This document shows, one piece after another, positions 10,334 to 21,059 of a stretch of 64,000 nucleotides of DNA. Under the pieces are notes generated by a model. The model searched no databases. It saw only the letters and a list, made by a program, of their open reading frames with translations, and was not told the origin of the DNA. Both the position numbers and the translations under genes were made by a program. Location: the NCBI GenBank assembly GCA_024516035.1, contig CM044955.1:41078556-41142555 (forward strand). Direction: 5' to 3'. The DNA is from Bactericera cockerelli (lineage: Eukaryota; Arthropoda; Insecta; Hemiptera; Triozidae). How positions within the stretch are numbered: the stretch's first letter is position 1; every line of letters begins with the position of its first letter.

Positions 10334-12085
10334 ATGGAGCCGGTTCGTGATGATGAAATTCTCAACATAATCTTCGATGGGAACAGATCTGAATATGAGG
10401 AAGAGGACGATGCGGATCTGCTTTTACTATTGGACAGTTCTCATCTCTCTTCTCGCACTTCACCCAGGGATGAAGACTCTGACTCATCATTTGGAGAGAT
10501 GTCCAGAACAAGTAGACCTACTTCAGGTGCAACTGTACCTGTACAGCCAAATACAAATAGACCACAACAGCCATGGGTAAGACGTATACCATTCAGGAAA
10601 CCAATTGTTCGACAAAGACCAAGAGTACTACAAAATAATTTTGGTGACGATTTTGTGAAATATCTTACCCTCTTCTTTGATGAGGAAATTCTTGAAAAGT
10701 TTGTGTTCAATACTAACAAACGATCAGTAGAAGTTTCAGGAAAATCCATCAACGTTGATATGGCTGAAATGAAATCTTTCTTTGCTCTCAACTTGATAAT
10801 GGGATGTATAGGTCTACCTCGAGTACGAATGTATTGGTCAAAAAAATATTGCTTGCCTATGATTGTCCAAGCAATGAAGAGAGATAGATATTTGATCATT
10901 AGAAGATACCTAAAAGTTGTGGATGACAATGAAATTCCTGAAGAGGTTAGAAAAAATGATGTGGCATGGAAAATCAGACCCTTGATGGACAAGGTAAGAC
11001 AAGGATGTTTGAGACTGATTCGACCACAACAATTATGTATCGATGAACAGATCATACCATTTTCTGGACGGTGTTCATTTAGACAGTTTACAAGGGGTAA
11101 GCCTACTCCCCTTGGCCTAAAAAACTTTGTGCTGGCCAACAAGCAAGGGTTGGTCTTTGACTTTTTACTATACCAAGGTGCTAAGAAGTCAATTAGTCCA
11201 GACTATGAACACTTATACATAGGTGAAGCTGTTGTCATGAAGTTAACGGAATCCGTCCCCCCTGGAACAACAGTTTATTTTGACCGCTTTTTCACAACAG
11301 AGAGACTCTTGGATTTGTTACGGTCTAGAAAAATATATGCCACAGGGACGGTACGAAAAAATTTAATCCCCAAAACTTGTGATATCATGGAAGATAGAGT
11401 TGTCAAAAAGAAAAAGAGAGGTTTTAATGCTCAATGGATAAGACGAGATGGCAAAATGTCTTTAGTGTTGTGGAATGACAACAAACCTGTATACTTGATG
11501 TCATCAAGACAATCCAAATACCCAGTTACATTCTGCACTCGTTGGTCAAAAGTGCATAAACGGAGAATACATGTGCAATGCCCTTCTCTTGTAAAGAGCT
11601 ATAACAGTGAAATGGGTGGGGTAGATCTAATCGACAGATTCGTGGCCCTCTACAGAATTTCCACAAGAACGTACAAATGGACTTTCCGTGCAATGATGCA
11701 TTTCTTAGACCTGAGTGTGTGTCAATCCTGGATAATGTATCGTGAAAATACAACTGCTGAAGGAGGCAGACCTGTTGACCTACTCACTTTCAAATTGACG
11801 CTTGCAGAGAAAATGCTTGAAGTAGACAGCGAATTGTCCGAAGATTCCTCTAATGAACAACACGAAGAAGGTGTAAGCCCAAGTCATGGACGTCAGCCTC
11901 TTCCTCCAAGTTCTATGAGACAGAGAGGAGCAGCTCATATGCCTGAGTATGTTGTGTCTACAAACCCCAAAAGATGTAGAATGCAGGGCTGTAATAGAAA
12001 GAGCCGAGTACAATGTACTCAATGCAAAATGATCCTGTGCATGAATCCAAAAAATAATTGTTTCTTGACATTCCACAGGAGCTGA
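10334..12085 (+). CDS. piggyBac transposase, intact (583 aa)
   Basis: This enzyme catalyses DNA cleavage and strand transfer for the surrounding element. I place the start at ATG 10334 (MEPVRDDEIL), just after a splice acceptor; the frame is open 21 bases further upstream, but that part is probably intronic. An acidic N-terminus (DDEIL, EEEDDADLLLLL) leads to a catalytic domain with the expected aspartates: IDEQIIPFSGRC (first), TVYFDRFFTTERLL (second) and NSEMGGVDLIDRF (third). The C-terminus has the cysteine-rich zinc-binding finger that recognises the terminal repeats (CRMQGCNRKSRVQCTQCK, then a further Cys and a Cys/His pair). Length is normal for the family (about 560-620 aa) and no frame breaks are seen, so it may be active. 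AATAAA follows at 12119-12124. Confidence 0.96.
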   Translation: MEPVRDDEILNIIFDGNRSEYEEEDDADLLLLLDSSHLSSRTSPRDEDSDSSFGEMSRTSRPTSGATVPVQPNTNRPQQPWVRRIPFRKPIVRQRPRVLQNNFGDDFVKYLTLFFDEEILEKFVFNTNKRSVEVSGKSINVDMAEMKSFFALNLIMGCIGLPRVRMYWSKKYCLPMIVQAMKRDRYLIIRRYLKVVDDNEIPEEVRKNDVAWKIRPLMDKVRQGCLRLIRPQQLCIDEQIIPFSGRCSFRQFTRGKPTPLGLKNFVLANKQGLVFDFLLYQGAKKSISPDYEHLYIGEAVVMKLTESVPPGTTVYFDRFFTTERLLDLLRSRKIYATGTVRKNLIPKTCDIMEDRVVKKKKRGFNAQWIRRDGKMSLVLWNDNKPVYLMSSRQSKYPVTFCTRWSKVHKRRIHVQCPSLVKSYNSEMGGVDLIDRFVALYRISTRTYKWTFRAMMHFLDLSVCQSWIMYRENTTAEGGRPVDLLTFKLTLAEKMLEVDSELSEDSSNEQHEEGVSPSHGRQPLPPSSMRQRGAAHMPEYVVSTNPKRCRMQGCNRKSRVQCTQCKMILCMNPKNNCFLTFHRS

Positions 12086-12118
12086 ATAATTATGTATGTT
12101 CTTCTCATACACATGTAC

Positions 12119-12124
12119 AATAAA
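12119..12124 (+). terminator. Polyadenylation signal of the piggyBac transposase
   Basis: Canonical AATAAA 34 bases after the transposase stop codon. Confidence 0.7.
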
Positions 12125-12289
12125 ATTGTACATTGTACCTGTCCCACAAGCAATTGACATTGAAACCTAGCAATGTATCGTTTAATAATGTCCTTACTCT
12201 TGCCCAAAGTCTGTGAGATGATGCTAAAACTCAGGGCTAAATAAAATGAACTTTTTGTTTCAGTTTCATTTTTTATGCAGGTCTCTAGA

Positions 12290-12890
12290 TTAACTGTTTT
12301 CTCAATGTAATACCAAAAAAGTCCATAATTGTTGTTTTTTTTACCTATTTTGTTTTCTTCCTAAGGCTGCAAGATGAAGTTGTGATTTTTTTATAGGTAT
12401 TACCTATTTTATATTTTCTAAAATGTTATTTCTTTAGTCTTTACTTTGTAACCAAGTAATTACCAGAAGTGTTCATTCCATTATTACCTATTTTATATTT
12501 TCTAAAATGTTATTTCTTTAATAATTATTATTTTGTAACCAAATAATTACCAGAAGTGTTCATTCCATTATTTTGTTCCTCATTATTTTTTTATTACAAT
12601 AAAATTATGGTATGTAATACCAAAAAAAGTCCATAATTGTAGTTTTTTTTCTTCTTCCTAAGATTGCTAGATACCTATTATGTTTTCTTCATAAGACCGC
12701 AAGATCAAGTTGTGATTTTTTTTATAGGTATTACCTATTTTATATTTTCTAAAATGTTATTTTTTTTTAAATCTTTATTTTGTAACCAAGTAATTACCAG
12801 AAGTGTTCATTCCATTATTTCGTTCCTCATTATTTTTTTATTACAATAAAATTATTGTACAATACATACAAGTACCTACAAATCTTAAAT
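12290..12890. repeat. Internal direct repeats in the piggyBac 3' non-coding part
   Basis: A block containing TTACCTATTTTATATTTTCT, TTTTGTAACCAA and CCAGAAGTGTTCATTCCATT occurs three times, at about 12399-12490, 12485-12575 and 12730-12820. AATACCAAAAAAGTCCATAA recurs near 12309 and 12618. The element has grown by local duplication here. Confidence 0.8.
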
Positions 12891-13294
12891 GTGATTTTTT
12901 AGTTACTTACCTAATTTACCAATCATCAAAGAAGATTATTTGTAGATAATTTTTTTTTTTCTTTCAAATAATGTTTTATTTGAATTTTTTGACATCGTAA
13001 GCGCCGAAAGTCCTCGGGCGAGGACAATTTTTGATGGCTCATTACTCGGACCAGAAGTACTTTTTTTAGAAACTAATGCTACTGTCATAACTAAAAACAC
13101 TTCTATTTTAACAAAAAATCAGATTGCAAGAAATTCTAGACCAAAAATTTCTCCGGCGCGAGGGACTTCCGAGCTGATGTCCTCGCACGAGGACACTCCG
13201 GCACATATTACTACAAAACCGAAATTATGCTTCGGCGCGAGGTTTATGCATGTTAATGTCCTCGGTCGAGGACATTCCGGCGCGAAGAGGCTAC

Positions 13295-15285
13295 ACAACT
13301 GGTTGAATACCAATCCCGTCATTATCACCAGCTCAAATTTAATGAAAAGTGATCGTACGTGTAAGCCAGCATCATTCTGGCCGTGGGAAATGGAAACATC
13401 TCCGTGGAAACTCCTATGGAGATCGATTATGTGAAGCTAATAATAAATAATTATCCTAATTTATTGCAAATCGTAACAAGTAACAACCTGAGTTCAGCAT
13501 TACTTACTTTAATGAACTCCTTGGCTGAGTTGGAATCACACTGGGCTGTCTCCGTAGAATTTACTGATGTCTTTGCAAAATAACGACCAATTTTGTGCTT
13601 TAAGAAAAGTTCAATGAGATACGAGTAGACTGGGAAACATTGTTGAGAACATGTAACCACCACCTGAGAGGAACTTGAAAAAAATATAGTACACTCAATT
13701 TAGGAGAAAAAAGTTCTTCTTGGAGAAATTTAACGACGCACGACGTCCAAATTTCCAAAAGAATCTTTCTTTTTAAAAGGACAAACCAGATTTCTTCTTC
13801 TGAGAATCCAGAAGATCCTTTGAATTCCATGCTTTTTTCTCCATTTCAACTAAACATGTATAAAAATAATGAAGTGGTTAAGTACTCCCGTCCTCCTCGT
13901 CAATATGTATAGCGTCTTCATGTCCAAAGGTTGCTGTTTTGCAGAACTGAAAGAGGTGGAATGAGACATCCTGTAGAAGTACCTGGCTAGTAAGATTATG
14001 CAGATATAATTTCTTGATTAATTGTTTTGTGATTTCAGCAGACAAGCCTACAACAACAACAAAAATATTTTCATTTGTATCATGTTGTCCATGTTCCTGC
14101 AGAGAGAGTTCATCTTCTCTCGTAATAATCACAAGGAGACTCATGTTATTACTCCTTAGCAGGTTAGCTTATAAGTCTTCTGGAATTGCGTAACCCGACA
14201 CTTTATATTATCAGAAAACTCCAGGCGCTCATCGACTCAGATTCAGCAAACAGAGTGTTCCTTGTTGACATCCTGACATCGAAACTGTCCCTTCTTCTGT
14301 ATTATCAGATAAGAAAAACTATGACTTACATGAACTTCACATTGAATATTATGAACAAACAACTACAATAACTTACAGAACTATGGTTATTAAATCTTGA
14401 GACGGGAGACCATGCTGCTCAAGTGTTCGAGTTACTGATCACCTATTTTATAAAGGTGCCTTTTTTAGTGGTGCATGTTCTGTATCCGCCATACTATGGG
14501 TAATCTACTAGTGCCTATCGCCCTACAGCCAGTCTGCGCAACCAATTTAAATGTAAACCATTGTTTGTAATGAGAGTGAGACCACTGGGGGGCAGCCACG
14601 ATATTTTTGGCTTCCGCAGCCAGTTCAACTGCATCAAATAGATTCTGCGCCCTTCTTCCTCAACTTTTAATATCATTTGCTGTATCTGACTGGGCTTGGA
14701 ATTTTTAGCTATTCAACTATTTATCAAACCGCCCCACCGTTGTCCAATTTTAAACATCTACATGCATACGATCAATATCTCTTTTCACAAAGCCATCTGC
14801 ATCCATTCATACCACAGCAGAAACCTCACTGATAGCTCATCCTAAAATTTACGAATATTTTTATTTATGTATGAATAATTATTACTATTATTATTACTAG
14901 ATAATTGCAAACATTGTAAAGCTGAAGAGGAATATGGAATTCATTTGTTAAAGCGCCTCATTAGGATTAATAAGCAATGTGGTGTAATCCCTATTGAAAA
15001 CCCATACTAATCCCAGTGTGTTGGTGTGTGAAATGCAAGTTGTCCAAATTTCCCATCAGTCAGGTTTTCAGCAGACCTGCGTAATTCAATTACTGTCTCA
15101 ATGTCAGCATGATTCATTGTTTGTTGTTCACAGGTAACTTAGGAACCTGGTGAGTAAGCCACTTACCTATTAGAATAAACAGTATAATATGTAGATGAAG
15201 CACCAGAGAGCTATATACATATATTAGTCTATCAATTCTCATAAAGAACACGGTACCGTGTATGTATTTTATGATTAAGGCGTAG
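13295..15285. other. Intergenic stretch with uninterpreted open frames
   Basis: Several short open frames occur on both strands (for example 13383-13583 plus, 14144-13878 minus, 14186-14371 plus). None contains a motif I recognise, and they are not joined by convincing splice sites. The segment could hold a decayed gene, but the sequence alone does not support one. Confidence 0.4.
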
Positions 15286-15286
15286 T

Positions 15287-15495
15287 ACCTGTCCTGGTAG
15301 CTCAGTGGTCAAAGCGTCAGTCTGGTAATAGAGAGGTCGCTAGTTCGAAACCCAGCCGGGAAATGACAAGTTAATAAGTTATGTTCCCGCTTGGAATTTT
15401 GACCACTTAATAATAAGTCCTGGGCTTACTGCTGGAGTAATGGGACTCTTTAGTCCTAGTTGGGCTGTATAAATAAGGCGATGTTATTATTAAAG
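15287..15495 (+). mobile_element. tRNA-headed SINE (family C)
   Basis: The head reads CTGGTAGCTCAGTGGTCAAA with a B-box GCTAGTTCGAAACCCAGC. The body has TTTTGACCACTTAATAATAA, CTTACTGCTGGAGTAATGGG and GGGCTGTATAAATAAGGCGA, and the copy ends in TTATTATT. Related copies are at 32427-32655 and 50575-50715. Confidence 0.85.
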
Positions 15496-15989
15496 AAGTG
15501 TTAAAAGCTAAACATGGGAGCAATAAGCATGTTTTGTGATATTCTTCCCGTCAAAACTTAGAGATGGCTTTCACTATTTTCGTCTTCTTGTAAAAGCTCA
15601 CGCCGAAATGAGGGTTTCCAATTATTCTATAATTTCTTCAGTGCATGAAAAAAGCAATTTTTTATTGAGAAATGGAAACACCTTGTGAGTTTTTAAGATC
15701 AAAGGTGAACAATGAAACACTATTAGCACGTGTTGGTTTTTACATTGGACTAGTTGAAATGTCCGAAGGTTAGAGTAGGTATATTTCTTTGTTACTTAAT
15801 ACCACAAGAAGCATTGAACCAAGTGTACCTAGCAGATTAAACCCTCCGATATAGTACTTATATCGAATTACTATTAATGCTATCGAGTTGAAGTGTGTAG
15901 TTATAGATAGTTACAGCAAAGTAGGGAGACTGGGAGAACTGAAATATTAGGCTGATCCAACGTGTCTGAATATGGGTTGAGGTTATTTG

Positions 15990-16117
15990 ATAACCTTCAA
16001 AAGTTTAAGGTCATCATATTTGTGTTGCTAAAATTCACCATGCTTGAAACTAGAACCACCGACTTCTAAGTTAGGAGTCTTCTGCTTTGACACTCAAGCG
16101 ACTGAGGTCAGTTTTAT
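15990..16117 (-). mobile_element. Family A SINE, diverged
   Basis: On the minus strand the head reads GACCTCAGTCGCTTGAG followed by AGTCGGTGGTTCTAG. The tail is short and eroded. Confidence 0.65.
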
Positions 16118-16784
16118 AAAATAAATAGTTAAATTATTTCAGAACTAACATAATTGAGTTGCATAAAATATTTATAAGTATATCATGCAGATTGCATGCA
16201 CTTTAGTAATAGTTATAATTGACAATACTAAGGATAACGCAAACTTTGTACCTAACCATCAGAAGATACAGTATAATGCAACCAGCATGTAATACTATAT
16301 TGTATGTATAAATAAGGTAAGACATATACTGTATGAATAAAAATAAATATTTCATGATTTTGACTGCCAATGAAATCTACATAAATTTGAGATAAACTTT
16401 GATGGCAAGCTATCCTCAGATATGATTCAGATGGAGCAGCGAATTGTCTTTTTAACCCAAATCGCTGCGCTGTCTTAAGACCCTGACAAGCCTTTCAAGG
16501 ATATATGCGCAGTATTGACATAGTTATAGCCCACTAATCAGACTCTGTTTTGTCTACTGTCCTCTAACCAAGCTATGGATCTCTTTATTTCACATAATTT
16601 ACTTAATGGTTCTTTGCACAGATTTGCCATCCGTAATATCTACTCCTTTCGTAAAAATGTTCATTCCTAGTCACAACACACATATTATTATAGACAAAGT
16701 AGACGTTCTTTGCTAGTGTAAGGATTAGTGCTGATCGGGTGAAAGTGTGTAAGCTATTTCTTCATTTTGATTCCTGTTAAAACG

Positions 16785-16885
16785 ATGCCTCGCTACAGAG
16801 TTACATCGGTAAGATACTCTCTTGCCGTACGGAAAATCCCTGGTTTGAACCCCAGAGCCGACGAAGAAATTGTGTTTCATAAACT
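16785..16885 (+). repeat. tRNA-like SINE head fragment
   Basis: CTGGTTTGAACCCCAGAGCC resembles a T-arm/B-box, preceded by a degenerate A-box region. No acceptor stem pairing and no clear family assignment. Confidence 0.4.
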
Positions 16886-16959
16886 GCCTTATAACATGTA
16901 TTATTGTATTACAGTTGTTGGTAAGGGATTCCGGTATATGCTGTGTTGCTGACCTAGGG

Positions 16960-18110
16960 GAAAGTATTGTCTTACTTCTCGCCCATCAGTGAAGAGTCAT
17001 ACTATACAGGATGGGCAAACTACAAAATACACCACAATCGTCTGAAGCAGATGTTGATTCATGGCTCCAAAATTAAATAGGCTGTGAAAACTGATTAAAA
17101 AAAAAAGAAATCTAATTATAATTTAAGATTTGATGCTTGATGCTATAGCTACAGTCATCACAGACTGTAGTCGTGGACATTGTCACCGTAGACGTCGCCT
17201 CAGGGAGCCAAACATCTCAAGGGTTAACCTCGAGATGGGACATAGAATCCTCAGATCAAGCCAGATATCATTTGACATCCTCAGATCAAGCCAGATATCA
17301 TTTGACATTTCGCCGATCCGGCGAGATGGTATTATTCAATCTCAAGCGTGTTTTATTAGCCCATTAGAAAATTTATTATAAACTGATAAACAGTGATAAC
17401 TAGTAGGACTGTTCATAAATCAGCTAGCTAAGTACAAACACCTGTCTTCCTACAAATAGATCTGCATTACCGATTTCATATACAGGAATCCCACATTGAG
17501 GAATTTGCAAAATCTAATGTTCCATAACGTCTGCAAAATAATTACTTCAAGGTTTTCAATGAATCCTTAATATCCTGATTAATAATCAATCAATCACACG
17601 TATATCATCTCTTATTCCTTCTTGGTTCTTCATTACAATCATTTTCATTCCAATATCGAATACCTATCCATAATATTTTTATTATTGCCTTTGTTAACAG
17701 ATCACAAGTAAATTTTTCCTTCTGGATCTTTTATTCATAACTCTATGTGATTATCGAAGTGTAACTTTATGAATGCTATTATTAATTATGTAAATGTTTT
17801 ACCTGAGTAAGTTATTGTAATCCAAGGAGGTGTTGAACATCCAAAATTACCAAGCTAAAAGCAACAGAACGCACAAATGACTCATGTTTGTTTGTGTATG
17901 TATGCGGTTTCTTTGTATTATTATGTTAAAACATCTGTGGATGGCACATTAGCCCAGCATTATGGCACTCCAAATCACATGATTTGCCTAAGTAGCTTTT
18001 TGCTTGCTCGTAATGCCTGTTGGCTGTCCATACAGCTGGTCGCTATCCGTACTAATAGTTACTATTTTTCTTCACAAAATATGTCATGTGAGGACCATCC
18101 AAAGTAAAGA
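16960..18110. other. Intergenic stretch with one small tandem duplication
   Basis: A 30-bp unit is duplicated exactly in tandem at 17247-17276 and 17277-17306 (contains CAGATCAAGCCAGATATCAT). Otherwise no gene or repeat is supported. Confidence 0.6.
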
Positions 18111-18454
18111 GCACCAAAAAATTCGACTCCGCACTGAATCGAACCCCGGTCATCTGCCTATGAGCTACTAGTCGAGTGTGCAACCCACTCGGGAATCGTA
18201 CTAATGCCTATAATAATAATTGTGGGTAAAAAATAAAATAAAAATATATCATTTATTTCACTATACAACTGCCAGGGGATAGATGTCTTCCTAATATATT
18301 TTCGCATCTTCTTCTTTCTACTACAAAGCATGAGCAATTGGGCATTCAAATAAGTTCATGTTCAGCCCTGTCCTTTGGATTTCTGAAATAAATACACTCT
18401 TCTGTTCTTCTTTGTAACATATTCCAAGTCAGAAGTACATAAGATAAGTTTTTT

Positions 18455-18540
18455 TTAAAGTTATCATATTTGTGAACCACCGACTTTTAGGGTAACAAGT
18501 CCGCCGCCTTATCAATCAAGCTACTGAGGTTGGTCTGAGA
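18455..18540 (-). mobile_element. Family A SINE, fragment
   Basis: The minus strand reads CTCAGTAGCTTGATTGATAA and GGCGGACTTGTTACC, then AAGTCGGTGGTTC. Only the tRNA-like head is clear. Confidence 0.7.
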
Positions 18541-18544
18541 GATG

Positions 18545-19885
18545 TACGTAATATTTTTTTAGATTATGCTCCGAAGACAAAGATACGAGTACTTAATTTT
18601 TGAAAGAACAACAATTTTATTCAACGAAGTTAAAACCTTCCATTACAGAGCTTCAGAGAGTCTTGATATATAATGTAGGAAATGTAACACTTTTTTGTGA
18701 ACCTAATAACAATATTTGAAGTAATTTGACTGTCACAAAATAATAAAAACTAATGATATGAAGTTTGTCATTAAGAATAGCTAGGAATTTTTCAAAACAA
18801 TGCGTAATACCTAGGTGATTCCCGGAGACATTAGATCGGCAGGAGATGAACAGAAGGAAGCTCTCGTTTCATAACGCACTTCCTAAACATGTAACGCACA
18901 TTACGAGAAGTCAACCAGTCAACCAATTACGCAAGGTTTCAATGTCCTGCCCAGTGTTTGGTCCTCTAAGTAAACAAAGAAAAACATCCAAGAATATATC
19001 AAGGCTCTCTGAAGCTCTGTAAGATGAAGAAATCCAAGATGATGTGTTTCTTAAAGATCAGTAGGCATACAAGTTTGGGAAACACATTCAAAGATCAATT
19101 TCCACGAGGAAGGAATTTTCCTTGGTAAAATTTACAAATACAATGGTAGTTTCATGTTTAAATAATTTTAATGTACCTACATACATACTTACATAGGCTG
19201 TACTACATATACTAAGGTTACTTTTCCAGTAAGTTTTCCTGTTGTTCGCGCCAGAAGGTTACTTTTTGCGAATTATCTCAATTTGAAATTATATCTGCCT
19301 CTTTATTTAAATTGGTTTGGTACTTGGTTTTAATACTCGTTACGAAAGGACACTCACTAGGTACCTACTATGCTGGGTACTCATATAGTAGGTATTTACC
19401 TAATTAAAGTCTTTAAGAACTAAGTGAACAACTTCTACATTGGGTTTTATCAGCTCAATTAAAGACAATGTACTTGTCTTATTCATTTCTTAAAATCTAA
19501 TGGCGTTTACAATTTGTTTTTGGCAGGAAGATGTTCATTTTTAGAATAGTGTGTGGCCATGTTAAGTACCTATGGTATAAATGGGAATGTTATGGGCTGA
19601 TGATGATTACCTGTTACCTAAAATGAGAAGTCTTGTTTATGGAAAGTGGATCTTTTATTGGGACAGGTAGAAATATGGCCTATATCAGTTAATAATGAGG
19701 TACTCGTACCTGGTGGGGGTTATTAGAATATTGAAATACATGCAGTATAAGTAGACATGACCGAAATATACTAGTGGAGAAAAATCCGTTTAATTTATAA
19801 TTTAGGACGAGAAACCTTTATGGTTAGTTGTCTAGATTAATTATTAGTATAATTACTATACTATACAATACAAGACAATACTCTG
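18545..19885. other. Intergenic stretch, nothing recognised
   Basis: AT-rich; no open frame, RNA gene or transposon end that I can support. Confidence 0.5.
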
Positions 19886-19891
19886 TTTAAC

Positions 19892-20142
19892 CGACCTCAG
19901 TAGCTTTAAAAATAAGGCAGCGGATTTGTAACCTGTGAAGTTGAAACAGGTAAACACACGGAAGACTGAAGTTTAATCATATGACAAATTTAACCGACCT
20001 CAGTAGCTTGATCGATAAGGCAGCGGACTTTTAACCTGGAGGTCGGTGGTTCAAGTCCCGGATTCAGCGTAGATTTAGTAAAGCGAGTTTGAGTAGTTGT
20101 GATATCACGAAATGATTAACACAAGTATGATAACTTAATGAA
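19892..20142 (+). mobile_element. Two family A SINE heads in tandem (first partial, second complete)
   Basis: A partial head at 19892-19950 (CCGACCTCAGTAGC, then GGCAGCGGATTTGTAACCTG) is followed by a complete copy at about 19990-20142. The second copy has CAGTAGCTTGATCGATAAGG, GGTCGGTGGTTCAAGTCCCG and the usual tail with AAAGCGAGTTTGAGTAGTTG and ATGATTAACACAAG. Confidence 0.85.
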
Positions 20143-20173
20143 AAATTGAGATTCAGTATAAACGGTATAAACG

Positions 20174-20357
20174 GAAAAGTGAGAAGTTGTAATAGATGTA
20201 CATGAATATCAGAACATACCTGGACAGCTGTTTCGAGCTTATTTGCTCTCATCAGCAGGTAATAGTTCTGAATATCCATGCCATCAACTAACCTCTCTAT
20301 TTTAATCAGTATAAACAGAAAAGTGAGAAGTTGTATTAGATGTACATGAATATCAGA
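20174..20357 (-). repeat. 144-bp tandem unit, one full copy plus a truncated second copy
   Basis: The word GAAAAGTGAGAAGTTGT begins at 20174 and again at 20318, a 144-bp period. The shared sequence runs on through TAGATGTACATGAATATCAGA, after which the second copy stops near 20357. The full unit contains a hammerhead ribozyme motif on the minus strand. Tandem units of this size with a hammerhead are known from Penelope-like elements and small hammerhead retroelements of animals; assignment here is by analogy. Confidence 0.75.
20209..20271 (-). ncRNA. Hammerhead ribozyme (type I), Penelope/retrozyme type
   Basis: Read on the minus strand, all invariant parts are present in order: stem I 5' strand TACCTG; core CTGATGA; stem II GAGC-AAATAA-GCTC (4 perfect pairs); core GAAA; a minimal stem III formed by ACAGCTGT; cleavage triplet GTC; stem I 3' strand CAGGTA. 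Stem I extends past a small internal loop with TCAGAAC pairing to GTTCTGA. Predicted cleavage falls between 20223 and 20222. Stem III is only two pairs with an AGCT loop and is self-complementary, a known feature of the Penelope-element hammerheads, which act as dimers. The motif lies in a 144-bp partly duplicated unit. Confidence 0.82.
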
Positions 20358-20359
20358 TT

Positions 20360-20960
20360 AAGAAATAAGAGTGTTTAAAAATCACCCAGGATTCAAAGTA
20401 GGTATGTCCAGTTAGATTAGAGTAAATTTGAACCAAAAAGATTATATTAAATTAATATTATGTAGGTACTTCTTTTAAAAATTAAAAATTCTAATAAAAA
20501 TCAAAATAAAATTACTCATTTTTTTTGTAAAAATTCTTAATGGTAATTTTTTACTGCCTTTTTTAAGATATCTTCAAAAAAAAAAAAAAAAAAAAAAAAC
20601 TTGATGAGACAAAAAAAACTTCATGAAAGAAGCTTCCAAATCTTAGTCTAGGTAAAATGACTGGGAAAAGTTCCCTCATGAGTACTCCAACTGAAAACTT
20701 GGAAATTTGGATCTTCTCCATGTACTAAAAAAATTCTTATCGATGTTTAAGTGGAATCAGAAAGATTCAATCTGAAGGATTCTGTTTAAGTTCAAATTGG
20801 TCTTCAGAAAGGTGGAAGGGGAAATCAGCAAGTAATGGACAGTAAGACTTGATCGGGGAGGGAGGCCAACTCATCATCCCTCGTGCTTCATCTGTTTAGG
20901 TTTTCCATGAACTTTGATGTGGAGGGGGAGGAGAATCCTGAACCTGGCTTTGATGTTGAA
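20360..20960. other. Region upstream of the GYN-rich gene
   Basis: Includes a poly-A run at about 20577-20600. No other feature is supported until the promoter near 20963. Confidence 0.5.
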
Positions 20961-20962
20961 CT

Positions 20963-20998
20963 GGATAAAAACTTGAAGACGTTTGGAATAACAGTCAG
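20963..20998 (+). promoter_or_regulatory. Probable core promoter of the GYN-rich gene
   Basis: A TATA-like GGATAAAAAC at 20963-20972 lies about 30 bp ahead of TCAGT at 20994-20998, the arthropod initiator motif. This would give a 5' UTR of about 65 bases before ATG 21060. Confidence 0.45.
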
Positions 20999-21059
20999 TA
21001 CCAATTTGGGATTCAGAAAGTTCAGTGTTGTGTTTGTGTAGTGAATTCAGGATATAAAA

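Larger units (their letters stand above)
9732..13290 (+). mobile_element. piggyBac-type DNA transposon, apparently complete (3.56 kb)
   Basis: Terminal inverted repeats CCTCTTCGCGCCG lie at 9732-9744 and, inverted, at 13278-13290. Both are flanked by CTAC (9728-9731 and 13291-13294). Six palindromes of the form GTCCTCG-NN-CGAGGAC (one imperfect) sit near the ends, and longer subterminal inverted repeats contain GTAGTA-TATGTGCCGG. The single gene inside is an intact piggyBac transposase with a 5'-UTR intron and polyadenylation signal. The target duplication would be CTAC, whereas piggyBac elements almost always duplicate TTAA; this is unusual and discussed in the findings. Intact ends and ORF suggest a recent and possibly active copy. 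Confidence 0.9.

Noticed and set aside
9645..13340. TTAA sites near 9647 and 13335 as true piggyBac boundaries
   Set aside because: Sequences next to them are not inverted repeats of each other, while the CTAC-flanked 13-bp ends are.
13383..14371. Open frames on both strands as a degraded host gene
   Set aside because: Peptides look partly protein-like but no family motif or consistent splicing could be found; left as uninterpreted.
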